From NCBI GenBank assembly GCA_022925895.1, contig JAKSYS010000755.1, positions 1 through 27,362 on the forward strand: a DNA stretch of 27,362 nt, read 5' to 3'. The first letter of the stretch is position 1; every line of letters begins with the position of its first letter. Both the position numbers and the translations under genes were made by a program. Below the pieces are notes generated by a model. The model had not been told where the DNA came from. It did not search any database and saw nothing but the letters and a program-made list of their open reading frames with translations. Source of the stretch: Fragilaria crotonensis (lineage: Eukaryota > Bacillariophyta > Fragilariophyceae > Fragilariales > Fragilariaceae). Below are positions 8,779 to 20,023 of the stretch, in pieces.

Positions 8779-11700
8779 CATGTCTGCAAGGATTCTCCCT
8801 CAACTCGTTGATTGGCATCACCAATATCTTTATGGGCAGCTGTCCACGCGGTATGAAACCTTCCCTCCATATCGGTACGCTCATATGTGTGACCACCGAA
8901 GAAATCACGTTGGGCTTGCGTCAAGTTGGCCGGTAGCCGACCTCTCCTGTAAGTATCAAAGTAAGTCAGAGAGCTGCAAAGACTTGGGCACGCAATACCA
9001 GACGTGATGCATCGTGCCACAATGCGACGCCACGCATGAGTGCGCTGATTGAGTTGTTCGGCAAAGAACTTGTCCACAAGCAAATTTGGCAACTTTGGAT
9101 TCTCTCCAAAGGCAGAATGTATTTGATGGAGGAGATCGGCACGGATGATGCACCCGCCCATCCACAAGCGAGCACACTCTGCAAGGTTGACGTCCCACTT
9201 GAACTCATCCGATGCTGCCTTGATAAGACTCAAACCTTGAGCGTAAGAACAAACCTTGGAGGCGTACAGAGCTGCTTTCAAGTCATCAATAATTTCTTCC
9301 TTTTCCTCCGGAGTGAGCGATTCGATTTGACCTTTTTCCGGTCCGAACAACACCTTTTCCGCTTCGACGCGTTCTTCCTTGCGACCCGACAACATGCGTG
9401 CATCGAGGGCGGCAGCCATGGTCGGTGCGGCAACCGCCCGTTCTGCAGCTTCTTGAATGGTCCATTTCCCAGTACCCTTCATGCCAGTCTTATCCAAAAT
9501 GTAGTCAACAATGTCACCCTCCTTGCCTTGATCGTCCTTATGACGAAGGATTGTGTACGTGATTTCAATCAAGTAAGATGCCAATTCGGAATTGTTCCAT
9601 TCTTCAAAACGGGCTGCCATTTCGCTGTTGCTCAATCCGACGACATTCTTGAGAACGTCGTACACTTCGGCAATCAATTGCATATCGCCGTACTCTATAC
9701 CGTTGTGTACTGTTTTGACGTAGTTACCAGACCCGACAGGACCAAGATATCCAACGCAAGCACCCGTGCGGGGGACCTGAGCGGCGCAGTTTGCAAAGAT
9801 GGGCGCGACCAAGTCATAGGCCTCCTTGGGACCACCGGGCATCAAGGAGGGACCGTTGCGTGCTCCCTCTTCGCCACCGGAAATTCCCATTCCCATGAAA
9901 TGAATGCCCTTGGACTCGAGCGATTCTGCTCGTCGAATGGAATTGGGGAACCATTCATTTCCTCCGTCAATAATGACATCGCCAGGTTCCATGTAAGCAG
10001 TGAGGTGTGCAATCGTATCATCGACGGGTTTGCCGGCTTGGACAAGGATCACAATCTTTCGCGGCTTCGTTAGATGAGCGACAAACACCTCGGCGTTTTT
10101 AGCGCCTACAATTGGCAAATCGCCTTCGGCTTTGGCTCGTTCGACAGTCGCCTCAACCTTTGAAAGCGATCGATTGCCCACAACGACACGAAAGCCATGC
10201 GTTGCCATATTGAGGGCAAAGTTTTGACCCATAACCGCCAGGCCCCACAATCCAATGTCACATTTGTCTTCGTCGGGCACCACAGTAGTAGCCGGTGGCA
10301 GTGGTGTCACCTCGGGTGCAGTCGTCACCCCCTCAGTCTTTCGCTCCACGCTTTCGTCATAAAAGACGTAATCTTCGTTGCGTTTGTAAAACTGCGAAAT
10401 GAGTGCATCAGCCTCGGGCGGACCACGCGATCCCTGTGGGTAAATGATGGGTCGGATGTTCTCCTGTTCAATCCGGTGCAAGACTGGCGTAAAGATCTCC
10501 CACGCGCGGCGGAGTTCATCGTCACGGACAAAGGCGGAATGCCGGCCGCGCAGGACGTCGAAAATGAGGCGTGTGTAGGCATCTGGATTGGATTCCTGGG
10601 TATGGGCAAAGAAACGGGTGTCGTAGTTGACTTCGAGCTCCGATTGGATGGGTTTGGCAGCAAATCCTGGGGATTTGACATTGGTCTTCATGTAAACTGC
10701 CTCGTGGGGTTGCAGGCGGAGGACCAGTTCGTTGCGAGGACAGTCTTGTCCCTGGAAGAGATACTCGGCGGCTGGGGCGTCCTTGAACTGGATACGCATT
10801 TCTGACTTTTTCTCGTCGAGTGCCTTCCCTGCCTTGAGAATGATTGGAACTCCATGCCATCGGGGGGTATTTATCTTAAGCTTGATGACAGCATAGGTTG
10901 GGCAGTTTGTGTCCTTGTTTTCAATCGTGGGATCGTCGGCATATCCTTCGTACTGGCCCAGAATGCAATCCTCAAGTTGAATGGGTGCCACAGCATTCAA
11001 GACGGCAACTTTGGCATCTCGAATTGCCTTGCCGGCACCTGGTCCTTCGAGGATGGTGGGTGTTTCCATAGTAAGGAGGGATAGCACTTGCAGCAAATGA
11101 TTCTGCAAGATATCACGAATGATACCATACTTGTCAAAGTATCCACCTCGGCCTTCCGTCCCAAAGGGTTCCTTGAAAGTCAATATGATGCACTGGATAT
11201 CGTTACCATTCCAGACACGTTCGAACCATGTGTTGGAAAATCTCAAAACGGTCAAGTTCTGAACCATTTCCTTTCCCAAATAGTGGTCGATTCGATAAAT
11301 GTGATCTTCGGTAAAGTTCTCGGCCAAGGTGCGATTAAGCGTTTCGAAGGATTCCAAATCGCGACCAAATGGTTTTTCCACAATGAGTCTGGTCCATCCC
11401 TTGGCTTCAACTTGCATGGAGGTTTGTCGGATGGCGATTCCAGTTTCTGCAAATACGTTTGGTGGAATCGCAAAGTAAAAGAGTCGATTGGATTGTTCAT
11501 GTGGATGGGCCGCTTCGTCTGCGGCGATGGATGCAGCGAGATTGGTAAAGGCGTCCACGTCGCCGTATGCCTTGCCACTTTGGTACCTGCAGATACCGAG
11601 GAATGCTTCAATGACAGATGGGGAATGGGAAGTCTTGGCTAGGTAGGGGCGAAGACGATCACGGAGCTGGTCATCCGTCATGGGACTACGGGCGTAGCCG

Positions 11701-12021
11701 TAAATGACAGTATCCTGGGGCAGTAGATTGTCTGCAATTCGGGTACGGATTACGAGAAATGGTTGAGCGTCGCGAGAAGTAAACACAGAGCACCAACATT
11801 TGCAGCAAAGCAAGGGTTGCACATAAAGTATCAACGCCAGGCAACGCACCATCGTACAAATCCAAAAGCGAAGGATATGTCTTTTTCTTTGCCAAGTCAC
11901 CCGACGCTCCCACGACAACGACCGTCAATCCAGATGTGGTCAACCATTGCATTTCGACCGGTGTCGCATGGTCGATGGGGGATACCTTCACGACGCTGGA
12001 GCTCTTGGAACTGGTAGACAT
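8778..12021 (-). CDS. Fused glucose-6-phosphate dehydrogenase / 6-phosphogluconate dehydrogenase (two exons)
   Basis: A single polypeptide carrying both NADPH-producing dehydrogenases of the oxidative pentose phosphate pathway. Proposed structure: exon 1 12021-11850, intron 11849-11732, exon 2 11731-8778, giving 1041 residues. The G6PDH part (about 1-515) has the nucleotide fingerprint GASGDLAKKK in exon 1, then DNLLPQDTVIYGYARSP across the splice, EKPFGRDL, and the catalytic RIDHYLGKE at about 204-212. A Thr/Pro/Val-rich linker (about 515-545) follows. The 6PGDH part has GLAVMGQNFALNMA, IIDGGNEWFPNS, MGMGISGGEEGARNGPSLMP, GSGNYVKTVHNGIEYGDMQL and the terminal LTQAQRDFFGGHTYER. No 6-phosphogluconolactonase domain separates them. 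The N terminus lacks a targeting peptide, so a cytosolic location is inferred. The uninterrupted frame to 11918 reads into the intron and gives a nonsense N terminus. Both domains look complete; such fusions are known from stramenopiles. Confidence 0.95.
11732..11849 (-). other. Spliceosomal intron in the G6PDH-6PGDH gene
   Basis: A 118-bp GTGCGT...TTGCAG intron. Removing it joins ...LLDLYD to DNLLPQDTV in frame (split GAC codon), restoring the usual spacing between the GASGDLAKKK fingerprint and the GYAR segment of G6PDH. Confidence 0.88.
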
Positions 12022-12832
12022 GACTTGTTCTCGAAGGACTCGGGTTTGTGCAGAGATGGTTTGCTGGTCAGAGCTCAGACAACGATGATACTATTGTGAT
12101 CCCAAATTTGAGAAGAGGAACAATAGGGTTGTGTGATCAATGAAAGGAGATATCAAGAGAACGCGAGAATCTTTTCCTGGGAGGGTTTGAGAATACCTGA
12201 GAAGCATTTGGACACCAACTCATTAGCACTCATCAGTGGTATTCAGATCAAGTTCGTGCTAACCAATGTAGGAAGTATGGGGAGCAGGAAATCTCTACAT
12301 CGTATCTTGTAGGTGAAGTGTCATATTGAAATCCACGTGTGGTCGCGTTTGGCGTGAAGTCGACTTTGAAGTTTGAACTCTGACTGTCCACTGTCAACTG
12401 TTTGCCACTGTCAGACTTCGTACTGTCCGTGTTCTCCTGGTGACCGTGGTGCTTCTGTGTATGCCCAGTACAAGTACTTGTACTGGTACGAGGTGTGTCA
12501 GTGTGTCGCCAATCATTGCAAAAGATGCGAATTCTTGTGCTTCGTTGTCATTATTTCACTATTCTTTGGCCGTCACCAAGAACTGGTTGTCGATTAACGC
12601 GCCAATATTTCGGGACAGTCTTCGTCGCGTGAAACGGAAAGTAAATACGGGAATGCGCACCATCAGAGAGTATTTCCATGCGCGTTAGTGCGGTCAGGTA
12701 AGAGAAATGTGACGGTAGCTGCTACACCTTCCAGTGTAGTGCCTACCCGTATGAGCCCCATATCCCCTTATCATGGGTATGGCGGGATTACGTTAAATAG
12801 ATTTCGTGTTTTTATTCTACGCAACTGGTGTC
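12022..12832. promoter_or_regulatory. Divergent intergenic region between G6PDH-6PGDH and the CBM9-like gene
   Basis: About 0.8 kb that must hold the upstream regions of two oppositely transcribed genes. The only clear structure is the 22-bp palindrome at 12465-12486. Small open frames (12373-12957) lack recognisable domains, though an unrecognised upstream exon of the plus-strand gene cannot be excluded. Confidence 0.5.
12465..12486. repeat. 22-bp perfect palindrome rich in GTAC
   Basis: The 11-base half CCAGTACAAGT is followed by its exact reverse complement. Four GTAC tetramers fall between 12468 and 12489. It lies between two divergent genes, so a regulatory role is possible but not shown. 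Confidence 0.8.
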
Positions 12833-14077
12833 ATGATCAGCATGACCTCGTCATCAGGAGGAGCGTTGCCCGCATCTGCAACTTCTGTCCCTCTGTATGC
12901 CCAGTATTATCCTCGCACCTTCGTCGCTCCTCGGATCCATTCTCCCCTCATCATTGATGGGAATCTGACCAAGCCTGCATGGCAGAAGGTGCCCTGGAGT
13001 GATTTGTTTGACGACATTCGAGGTGCTGACGATGCTCCACAAGAGGATCGACCGCCTCCGTCGTGTGCCACTCGGATTAAAATGCTCCATGATGATAAGT
13101 ATCTCTACATTGGTGCCCTGCTCCACGCCGATGCCGACCATCCGGTCGTCACATCCTTTACGGACCGCAACGATCCCATTTTTCAACGCGATTCGGATTT
13201 TGAGGTATTCATCGACCCCACAATGACCACACACAATTACAAGGAATTTGAAGTCAACGCGTACAATACGGTTTGGAATTTACTATTGGACAAGTCCTAC
13301 ATCGATGGAGGACAAGAACATTCTGGAAGGATTGCGCAACCTGGACAAGAACTGTATTACGATGTACAACGACAGCAATCGGCGGTACTAATCCTCGAGG
13401 GAAGTCTCAATGACCCATCCTCCACCACAACGATATGGTCGGTGGAAATTGCCATGGCCTATACCGATTTGATGGTCACCAAGACTACCTCAAGTGCTGC
13501 AACGACTACGGATCCGTCAAGGCATCCCAATAACCAACAATATCCTCATTTTTGGCGCATCAACTTTTCTCGTGTGGAACGTCAGGGCGACATCAATTGG
13601 ACTTGGCAACCTCAAATCGAATGGAATCCTAAAGAGAAGCGTTATCTAGGAAATGTCAACATGCACCTACCGAACGCATGGGGATACCTCGTCCTTGGAG
13701 AAGACAATGTCGCTTCTTCAGAAGCTGAGAATGTTGATGATCCAATAGCAAGAACAGCTCCTCGCGATCCAACATGGCCCATTCGTATGGCTGCCATGAA
13801 TGTGTATGCAGCTCAACATGCCTACTTCCAAGAGACAATACAAACTGGAGGACAATTTGCGTCGCACGTTTCGGATTTGGAAGCATGGCTCGATTTGGAA
13901 CTCATGGAACATGTCGTTGCACATGTCGAAATACAGCTGTCAGCCGCAAAAGATGCATTTCTAGCTATACTTCACAGTCGAGATGGCGCACACGAAGCCA
14001 CCATTCGACAAGATCGGTTCTTGCTGGTAAATACTCCATCCCAACTCCAGGAAAATGGCACCACAAGAAGCTCATGA
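12833..14077 (+). CDS. CBM9-like carbohydrate-binding family protein
   Basis: A 414-residue protein of the carbohydrate-binding module family 9-like type, a beta-sandwich fold found in bacterial and algal proteins. Ligand and role are unknown. The family pattern is clear in order: YYPRTFVAPRIHSPLIIDGN with KPAW (start of the sandwich), TRIKMLHDDKYLYIGALLHA, NDPIFQRDSDFEVFIDP, YKEFEVNAYNTVWNLLLDK with YIDGG, WSVEIAMAYTDL, FWRINFSRVERQ, and NWTWQPQ with NMHLPNAWGYL. The last 100 or so residues are less conserved. The first ATG in the open frame is 12833; ATG at 12842 is an alternative. No signal peptide follows either start, so it may be cytosolic, or an upstream exon is missing. No intron is needed within the domain. 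Confidence 0.82.
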   Translation: MISMTSSSGGALPASATSVPLYAQYYPRTFVAPRIHSPLIIDGNLTKPAWQKVPWSDLFDDIRGADDAPQEDRPPPSCATRIKMLHDDKYLYIGALLHADADHPVVTSFTDRNDPIFQRDSDFEVFIDPTMTTHNYKEFEVNAYNTVWNLLLDKSYIDGGQEHSGRIAQPGQELYYDVQRQQSAVLILEGSLNDPSSTTTIWSVEIAMAYTDLMVTKTTSSAATTTDPSRHPNNQQYPHFWRINFSRVERQGDINWTWQPQIEWNPKEKRYLGNVNMHLPNAWGYLVLGEDNVASSEAENVDDPIARTAPRDPTWPIRMAAMNVYAAQHAYFQETIQTGGQFASHVSDLEAWLDLELMEHVVAHVEIQLSAAKDAFLAILHSRDGAHEATIRQDRFLLVNTPSQLQENGTTRSS

Positions 14078-14475
14078 CAGCGTGCCAAAATCGTTACTAC
14101 ACATCCACCTTGCTTCAGCTTCATGCGTCGGTGAAGTCTCATTTGTGATGAAAATCTTGTCTAGCGGGTCCGTGTCTCTGCGCGAAACCTTGCATGACCC
14201 CGCCGTAACATCTTGACTCCCACTTGCTCTTGCTGCTGTAGGCAATACTTAGAACAAGGTACTATTACAATGTTTAAGAAAATGTAGATGCACCCCCAAC
14301 ATTCCCTCATAAACCCAGCAGATTGTGCATCCTCGTTTCAATTCAGTCCGTACATCTGATGTGCAACGCTGCAAGGTTACACACGCCCCGATTATCGACT
14401 TTGTACATTTATTTACCGCAAGAACAGACGGATGATGGCAATGGTTAGTTCCTTTTCGATAGATTCACGGCCTTC
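14078..14475. other. Convergent intergenic region
   Basis: About 0.4 kb between the stop codons of the CBM9-like gene and the minus-strand acidic protein gene. Presumably the two 3' UTRs; nothing else is seen. Confidence 0.55.
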
Positions 14476-15450
14476 CTACGGACTCTCATCAACGTCAATG
14501 TCTTCGACATCATCCTTCACTTGATCCAATTCCTCAATATCCCCCCGAGTATCTCCCAAAGTCGCGGCAGCAACAGCATCATCATCGTCGTCGTCATCAT
14601 CATCAACAACAGGAGAGTCGAGGTGATCATCGTCGCTTTTGTCGGACCGTGTCGATTCTGTCATGGCCGCTTCAAACTCTTTCCATGATTCGACTCCACT
14701 CTCCACATGCTCCGCCAGAGTACGTTCGTTGTCGTTCATGGGCACCACATCGTTGTTGTCATTATTGTTTTGAGACACGGGTGTTGCGGTTGAGGTCGAT
14801 GATGATGATGTTGCAGTTTTAGGAATAGTCGATATACTATTCGTCACAATCAACAACGGCCCCCGTGCGGTATCATCAAATTTGATTTTTGGAACTTCCG
14901 TCAGGGGTGGTGCGTCGTACACGTTGCTCCATGTGATGCGACCCTCCTCGGGTTTCTTGGGCATGGTCTTGAACCTCTTCGGTGCCGTTTCTTGAAAGTT
15001 CATGCTCGCGTGGAAGGAGGCAGTTGTTGTGGATGTGGCAGTGGCAATTCGTCGTTTCTTGTGAAGATTGTAATTGTCGTTTGATGCGAATAATGATGTT
15101 GATGGTGACGAGTCTCCCATGACAGGCACTGTTGCGTTCGGTGCAGAGGAATGTGCCGACAAGGTCTTTGGATGAGGTGCAAACGTAACTCCTCGTCGTC
15201 GCGCAAACATGGCATCCAGCTCCATTTTCTCTTCTTGTATCTGACGAATGAATTTCGGATCGATTCCTTTTGCCACCAATGTTGTTGATGTTGCTGTTGT
15301 TGATGCCGTTGATGTTGTTGATGCTACTGTTGCTGCAGATGACGATGATGATGATGATGCAACTGCTGATGTTGTCGATGTCTCTGAGACTATTGGAAGT
15401 TTCTGTTCCTGTTGTTGTTGCAGCTGTTGTTGTTCGTGATCCGACAACAT
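14476..15450 (-). CDS. Hypothetical Ser/Thr-rich protein with acidic C terminus
   Basis: I do not recognise this 324-residue protein. From the N terminus it has a Gln-rich stretch, a long Ser/Ala/Thr tract, and a short more complex segment with likely helix (IDPKFIRQIQEEKMELDAMF) followed by ARRRGVTFAPHPKTL. Basic patches follow (KKRR near the middle, then KRFKTMPKKP), then GRITWSNVYDAPPLTEVP, more Ser/Thr, and a C-terminal third dominated by Asp and Glu, including an Asp run encoded by GAT/GAC repeats. The basic patches suggest nuclear import and the acidic tail resembles chromatin or chaperone proteins, but that is inference from composition only. ATG at 15450 is the first Met; the frame upstream to 15519 begins with GTG. 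It is kept as a gene because the complex segments lie between biased tracts in one long frame. Confidence 0.6.
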   Translation of the reverse strand: MLSDHEQQQLQQQQEQKLPIVSETSTTSAVASSSSSSSAATVASTTSTASTTATSTTLVAKGIDPKFIRQIQEEKMELDAMFARRRGVTFAPHPKTLSAHSSAPNATVPVMGDSSPSTSLFASNDNYNLHKKRRIATATSTTTASFHASMNFQETAPKRFKTMPKKPEEGRITWSNVYDAPPLTEVPKIKFDDTARGPLLIVTNSISTIPKTATSSSSTSTATPVSQNNNDNNDVVPMNDNERTLAEHVESGVESWKEFEAAMTESTRSDKSDDDHLDSPVVDDDDDDDDDAVAAATLGDTRGDIEELDQVKDDVEDIDVDESP

Positions 15451-16527
15451 GATGTTTTTTCCGAAGCAGACGTTGGACAATGAGATGAACGAGACCTTCG
15501 ATTTGTGCTCAGTGCACACTTGGAACGGATCTTGTTCTCTTGGCGCCTTTTCTGATGATGAGCGAAGGTACTGTAATGAGTATACAGCACTTTGACTTAT
15601 CAGCTCTTTGATCTCTCAAGCAAGTGTACGAAGAACAAGTGACAAATGGGTGTAGCGTGCCTTCAGTGCATTCAACAACGGAGTTTGCATACTCCTTACT
15701 CAGCTCTGCAGGGTCCTGTAGTATAGAACAAGTCGGAGTAATTAGATTTTGTATTTTCAACTCGCATCGGATATTGATGGACAGTATGGTGTATGATATG
15801 GTACGCCATGAGCCGAATTTCCGGGAACCGAACTGCGAGCGTGCCAGACGACTTGTTCGTCTTGTACACCAATCACATGGCTCGTATACTCATCGCGCTT
15901 TTACTGTACACGTGTCCTATATGCGAGTACCTGGTACTATCATATACATATATGTACAAATGTCATACTCGCAGTACATCATACCGGAACCGAACCCGGA
16001 AATAGTTGTTACTGTGTGATAGATACAACCACACTTCAAGTATCGTACAGTAAAGTACTCCCGTACTGTAACATTTGGCAGATCTGGAACGTGCTCCACC
16101 CTCCACCTCCATTGTCATGTATTTTTAGGAATCCATCATATCGTTCTCGCTTCTTGTGGACTCAGATTTCTCATGCGTGTTGCACATCGAGCGATATTCC
16201 TCATTCCAGTTTTTGTTTTTAAACATTTGGCGCGCGCATTATTTGTGGCGGCAACATGTTGGGATGCATTTTGCATGTGTCGATTTTTAACCAAAAAACT
16301 CAAGAACATCAGATCTGTTCAGTAATACTCATTACTGCTCATCTGCTCATTGCTTACCAGCCAATCCTTCAACCAAAAGGAACGAGCATTGAGTACAGCG
16401 GTGTGCGAGTTAATTAAACAAACGCTGGTTCCACCTTTCATTAACTTACATCAGCAACAACCACAGCAACCATAACGACAGGTTTGTCCTTTAAGGTTTC
16501 GTTTTGATCAAAATCCTGAAAATCACA
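15451..16527. promoter_or_regulatory. Divergent intergenic region between the acidic protein gene and DNA ligase I
   Basis: About 1.1 kb containing two opposite promoters. No coding domain is seen in the short frames. The stretch 15905-16075 is rich in GTAC and TAC[A/T]GTA motifs, including CCGTACTGTAAC and TCGTACAGTAAAGTAC, like the regions near 12480 and 23730-24050. Confidence 0.5.
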
Positions 16528-19403
16528 ATGCCGAGTCAACAATCCAATCTCGACTCCTTCTTTGGAGTTCCAAAAGCCAAACGAGTGTCGACAACGACAC
16601 AAACCACTCTGGATTCTTGGAAAAAATCGGCGGCACCACCACCGACAGCACAAGACGCCAACGACAACAACAAGACGACTTCAACAACAGGAGGCGACGA
16701 AGAAAAGGAGAATCATCAACATGGAAATGACCATGAACCAGTTTCTGTGAAAGCAGTTCAAGAACAGGACAACGACAACGACGATGAAGACGATGACGAC
16801 AGGGTTGTCGTCAGAGCCCCAAAGACAAGAAAGAAGCGAACCAGCAACCGGAGGCGTATTGTGGATGATGATGATGATGACGACGACGACGATCTTTTGG
16901 CGAATCAGAATGTGGTCAATGCCACCGCCATGGACCAAGACGGAATCCAAACAAAAACGAGAAAGAAACCAGTCAAGGCACCAGCACGAGCAGCTCCCGC
17001 AGCCAAAAAAGTTAAGATTTCAGACGACGAAGAACCAGGCAAAAATGGAGAAGGCGACGATGACGACATGAAAAGTGATGAGAACGTTGAAAAAGATTCC
17101 GAAGTGGAGCCTAACGCGGATGAGAAACAAGAAATGCCGAAAGTCTCTTCATTTTTCCAAAAAAAGTCCACCGCGAACGGCAGCAGCAAAAAGGAGTCAA
17201 CAATCAATACGACTACGAACCGAACATCTTCGACAAAAGATGCCAAGTCTCCAGTGGCGTCGACAACTCGTCCAGCTGAATCATTCGTCGATGAACCACT
17301 CACGTATCTGGTCTTCTGCAATACAATGGAACAGATTGAAGCCATTTCCGGGCGGCTCGAAATTCAAGCACTCTTGACCAATCTCTTTGTACACGTAATT
17401 CAAAGTTCGACACCTACAGACTTGTATGATTTGGTATACCTTTCGAGCAATTCCGTGGCACCATCTTACGAATGCATCGAATTGGGAATTGGAGATGCGA
17501 TCCTTATCAAGGCGATTGGAGAAGCCTATGGGACGAATCCATGTAAGTTGTACTGTTATGAAAATGACATGTCGGTCGGCGCAGTCACTCACAATATTTC
17601 GTTGCCTTAAATATACATTGCTCAATGCCGTGGGCTTGTTTCCTCCTTGTACATGGTAATGCACCCACACATGTCACTTGTCAATTCAAAATAGCCATTA
17701 TCAAACAACAATACGAATCGCAAGGTGATTTGGGCACTGTTGCCAAGGCAAGCAAGGGCAAACAGTTGACTTTGAGTTTCGGTGTCAAACCCAAACCGCT
17801 CTTGGCCAGGGACGTGCTGGCCGTCTTTCGGGGCATTTCCCAAACCACCGGCGCGCAATCACAAAAATCCAAAGTAGATCAAATCAAAAAATTGTTGGTC
17901 CGGGCCAAGGGCCCCGAAGCGAAATATATTATTCGGGGATTGCAGGGGAAATTGAGGATTGGGTTAGCCCGGTCAACAGTCTTGATCAGTTTGGCCCACG
18001 CCTTCTGTTCGACGCCGCCAAAGGGCGTTCCACAAGTAAGTGACTCAGTTGTACAAGAGGACGAACTGCCGGAAGAAGTGCAGTTGTATCGCAAGAGCTC
18101 CAAGTCCAAGAGCGACCGTGCCGAGGCAGCGGTCGCAATCATTAAAAAAGCATACTCGGAAGTGCCTTCCTACGATGCACTCTTGGATGCTCTCCTCAAG
18201 GTACCTCTTGACCAGCTGCACATGGTCTGCACCTTAACGCCAGGTATACCAGTAGAACCCATGTTGGCAAAGCCAACCAAATCGATTCAAGAAGTTCTCA
18301 AACGACTGAATGGGCAGCGCTTCACTTGCGAGTTTAAATACGACGGTGAACGGGCGCAGGTACACATGCTGGAGGATGGGACCTTCAAGGTATTTTCGAG
18401 AAACCTTTTGGATACGTCAGTGAAGTATCCGGAGGTGCCACAGTACGTCAGAGCCGCCGCCAAGGATGGAGTCACTAGCTTTGTCTTGGATACGGAGGTT
18501 GTTGCCTTCAATCGCGAAACTGGCAATTTGGTACCCTTTCAAATCCTATCAACCCGCAAGAAGACTGAAGAATCTGCCGAAACGGCAAAGGTCCAGGTCA
18601 TTGTGGAAGCGTTTGATCTCATGTATCTTAACGGCAAGTCACTTCTTAACTTGTCGTTCTCTGAACGACGGGATTTGCTCAAGGCTAACTTTGGGCCCGT
18701 CGAATCCAAGTTTCAATTTGCAAAATCACTTGATCACACTGAGGATGGCGACACGACAGTTTTGGAAGACTTTTTGGAAGCTGCCGTCAAGGGTCAGTGC
18801 GAGGGGCTGATGGTGAAGACATTGGACGGAAATGCTGCATACGAACCGTCCAAGCGATCCTTGAACTGGCTCAAACTCAAAAAGGATTACCTCGACGGAC
18901 TCGGGGATTCTGTGGATCTCGTACCCCTTGGTGGCTACTACGGACGAGGCAAACGAACTGGAACATTCGGAGCGTACCTATTGGCCTGCTACGATCCCGA
19001 AACGGAAGAATTCCAGAGCGTTTGCAAAATCGGAACGGGCTTCTCGGATGAAGACCTCAAGAACCTCTCTGAAAGTTTCAACGACCATTCCATTGACGAG
19101 AAACCCTCGAACTACATTACCTCTGATACTCTTGCATGCGATGTGTGGTTCGATACCATTCAAGTTTGGGAAGTCAAGGCCGCCGATCTGTCCAAGTCAT
19201 CGACCCATAAGGGGGCCATTGGTCGCACTGGAGAGGCTGGCCGTGGAATTGGCTTGCGTTTTCCTCGATTTGAGCGCCTGCGCGATGACAAGAAGCCACA
19301 CCAGGCGACGACGAGCGAACAGATCTTGGAGATGTACTACCAACAAGATAGTGTTGTCAACGAGGATGGGGCAGATGGCAATGATGATGACGACGGCATT
19401 TAA
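16528..19403 (+). CDS. DNA ligase I, ATP-dependent (two exons)
   Basis: Joins Okazaki fragments and repair nicks in the nucleus. Proposed structure: exon 1 16528-17542, intron 17543-17694, exon 2 17695-19403, giving 907 residues, close to animal LIG1. Residues 5-12 (QSNLDSFF) are a canonical PCNA-interacting box. A long charged tail follows with Asp-rich runs and a basic patch (KTRKKRTSNRRR). The DNA-binding domain starts near DEPLTYLVFCNTMEQIEAIS and includes KLRIGLARSTVLISLAHAF. The adenylation motif is EFKYDGERAQVH with the nucleophilic Lys at about residue 553; then FVLDTEVVAF, the motif IV region EGLMVKTL, motif V SLNWLKLKKDYL, and the OB-fold C terminus with GRGIGLRFPRFERLRDDK. ATG at 16528 is the first Met and places the PIP box at the extreme N terminus as in the family. 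The C terminus ends in an acidic tail. Confidence 0.96.
16863..16893. repeat. GAT/GAC trinucleotide run encoding poly-Asp in the ligase tail
   Basis: Ten consecutive Asp codons, GAT then GAC, within the disordered N-terminal region of DNA ligase I. Similar Asp-coding runs occur in the acidic protein gene near 14579-14608. Confidence 0.9.
17543..17694 (+). other. Spliceosomal intron in the DNA ligase I gene
   Basis: A 152-bp intron with donor GTAAGT and acceptor AAATAG. Splicing joins AYGTNP to SIIKQQYESQGDLG in phase, matching the ligase I DNA-binding domain. Without it the first frame ends at 17610. Confidence 0.88.
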
Positions 19404-20023
19404 GTTGTACCAAGCTAACAAACACAAAATCGTAGATTGTCACAACTTCATCCTGCAATGGAGTATGTACTCCGTCCTCAAGATGCGCTTGTTTGTCCAT
19501 AATCCTACAATCGAATATTTGCACCTCATCAAAACCATACGTCTTTTCAATTGAATCTTCGTCCTGATGTAGCAGTAAGCAATGCATCCACCATAAATCC
19601 CGTCTTCACGTGTACAAGAGGACAGCACTGGCAAAGCAAGATGCAGGGGGGAGTAGCAATCAACCCATCCTCTGTAGCCTCCGACAAGTTCGGACCTACG
19701 CCCTCAACTTCCTGAGCTTTATGAGGCACCCAAATTACTTGACCCAAAGCGCCAGGACAAGAAACGAGATTATTTTAATGGCGTGCCGTTTTACATGATT
19801 TCATTTGCCATTGCATTTGATTATTATGAATTGCATATTGCACCATGGTCGTAAGCGAACCTTTTCGCAATTATTCGACCATGAACTACGTGTAGCTCAT
19901 AGTGACTGAAGTTGGCAACGTCACCTTCCTTGTTTGTAGGATGAGGCATAGGAACATTTGATAGGAAGCTTCTATTCCTTAAAAGCATCATGGCATGAGA
20001 GAGATGGCAACAAATGTTCGTTT
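19404..20023. other. Convergent intergenic region with a nested inverted repeat
   Basis: Lies between the 3' ends of ligase I and the dehydratase. No gene is seen. At 19844-19883 an outer stem CATGGTCG/CGACCATG encloses an inner stem GCGAA/TTCGC (19855-19868), a possible RNA hairpin in a 3' UTR. Its role is unknown. Confidence 0.5.

Noticed and set aside
9036..10073. 345-codon plus-strand open frame
   Set aside because: It lies wholly antisense to the 6PGDH half of the fusion gene, whose motifs are unambiguous; it shows no domain of its own.
10197..11642. Plus-strand open frames of 184-202 codons
   Set aside because: Antisense shadows of the G6PDH coding sequence.
11732..11918. N terminus of the fusion protein read through to 11918
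   Set aside because: That frame crosses the intron; the G6PDH fingerprint in the other frame and matching GT-AG borders show the spliced form.
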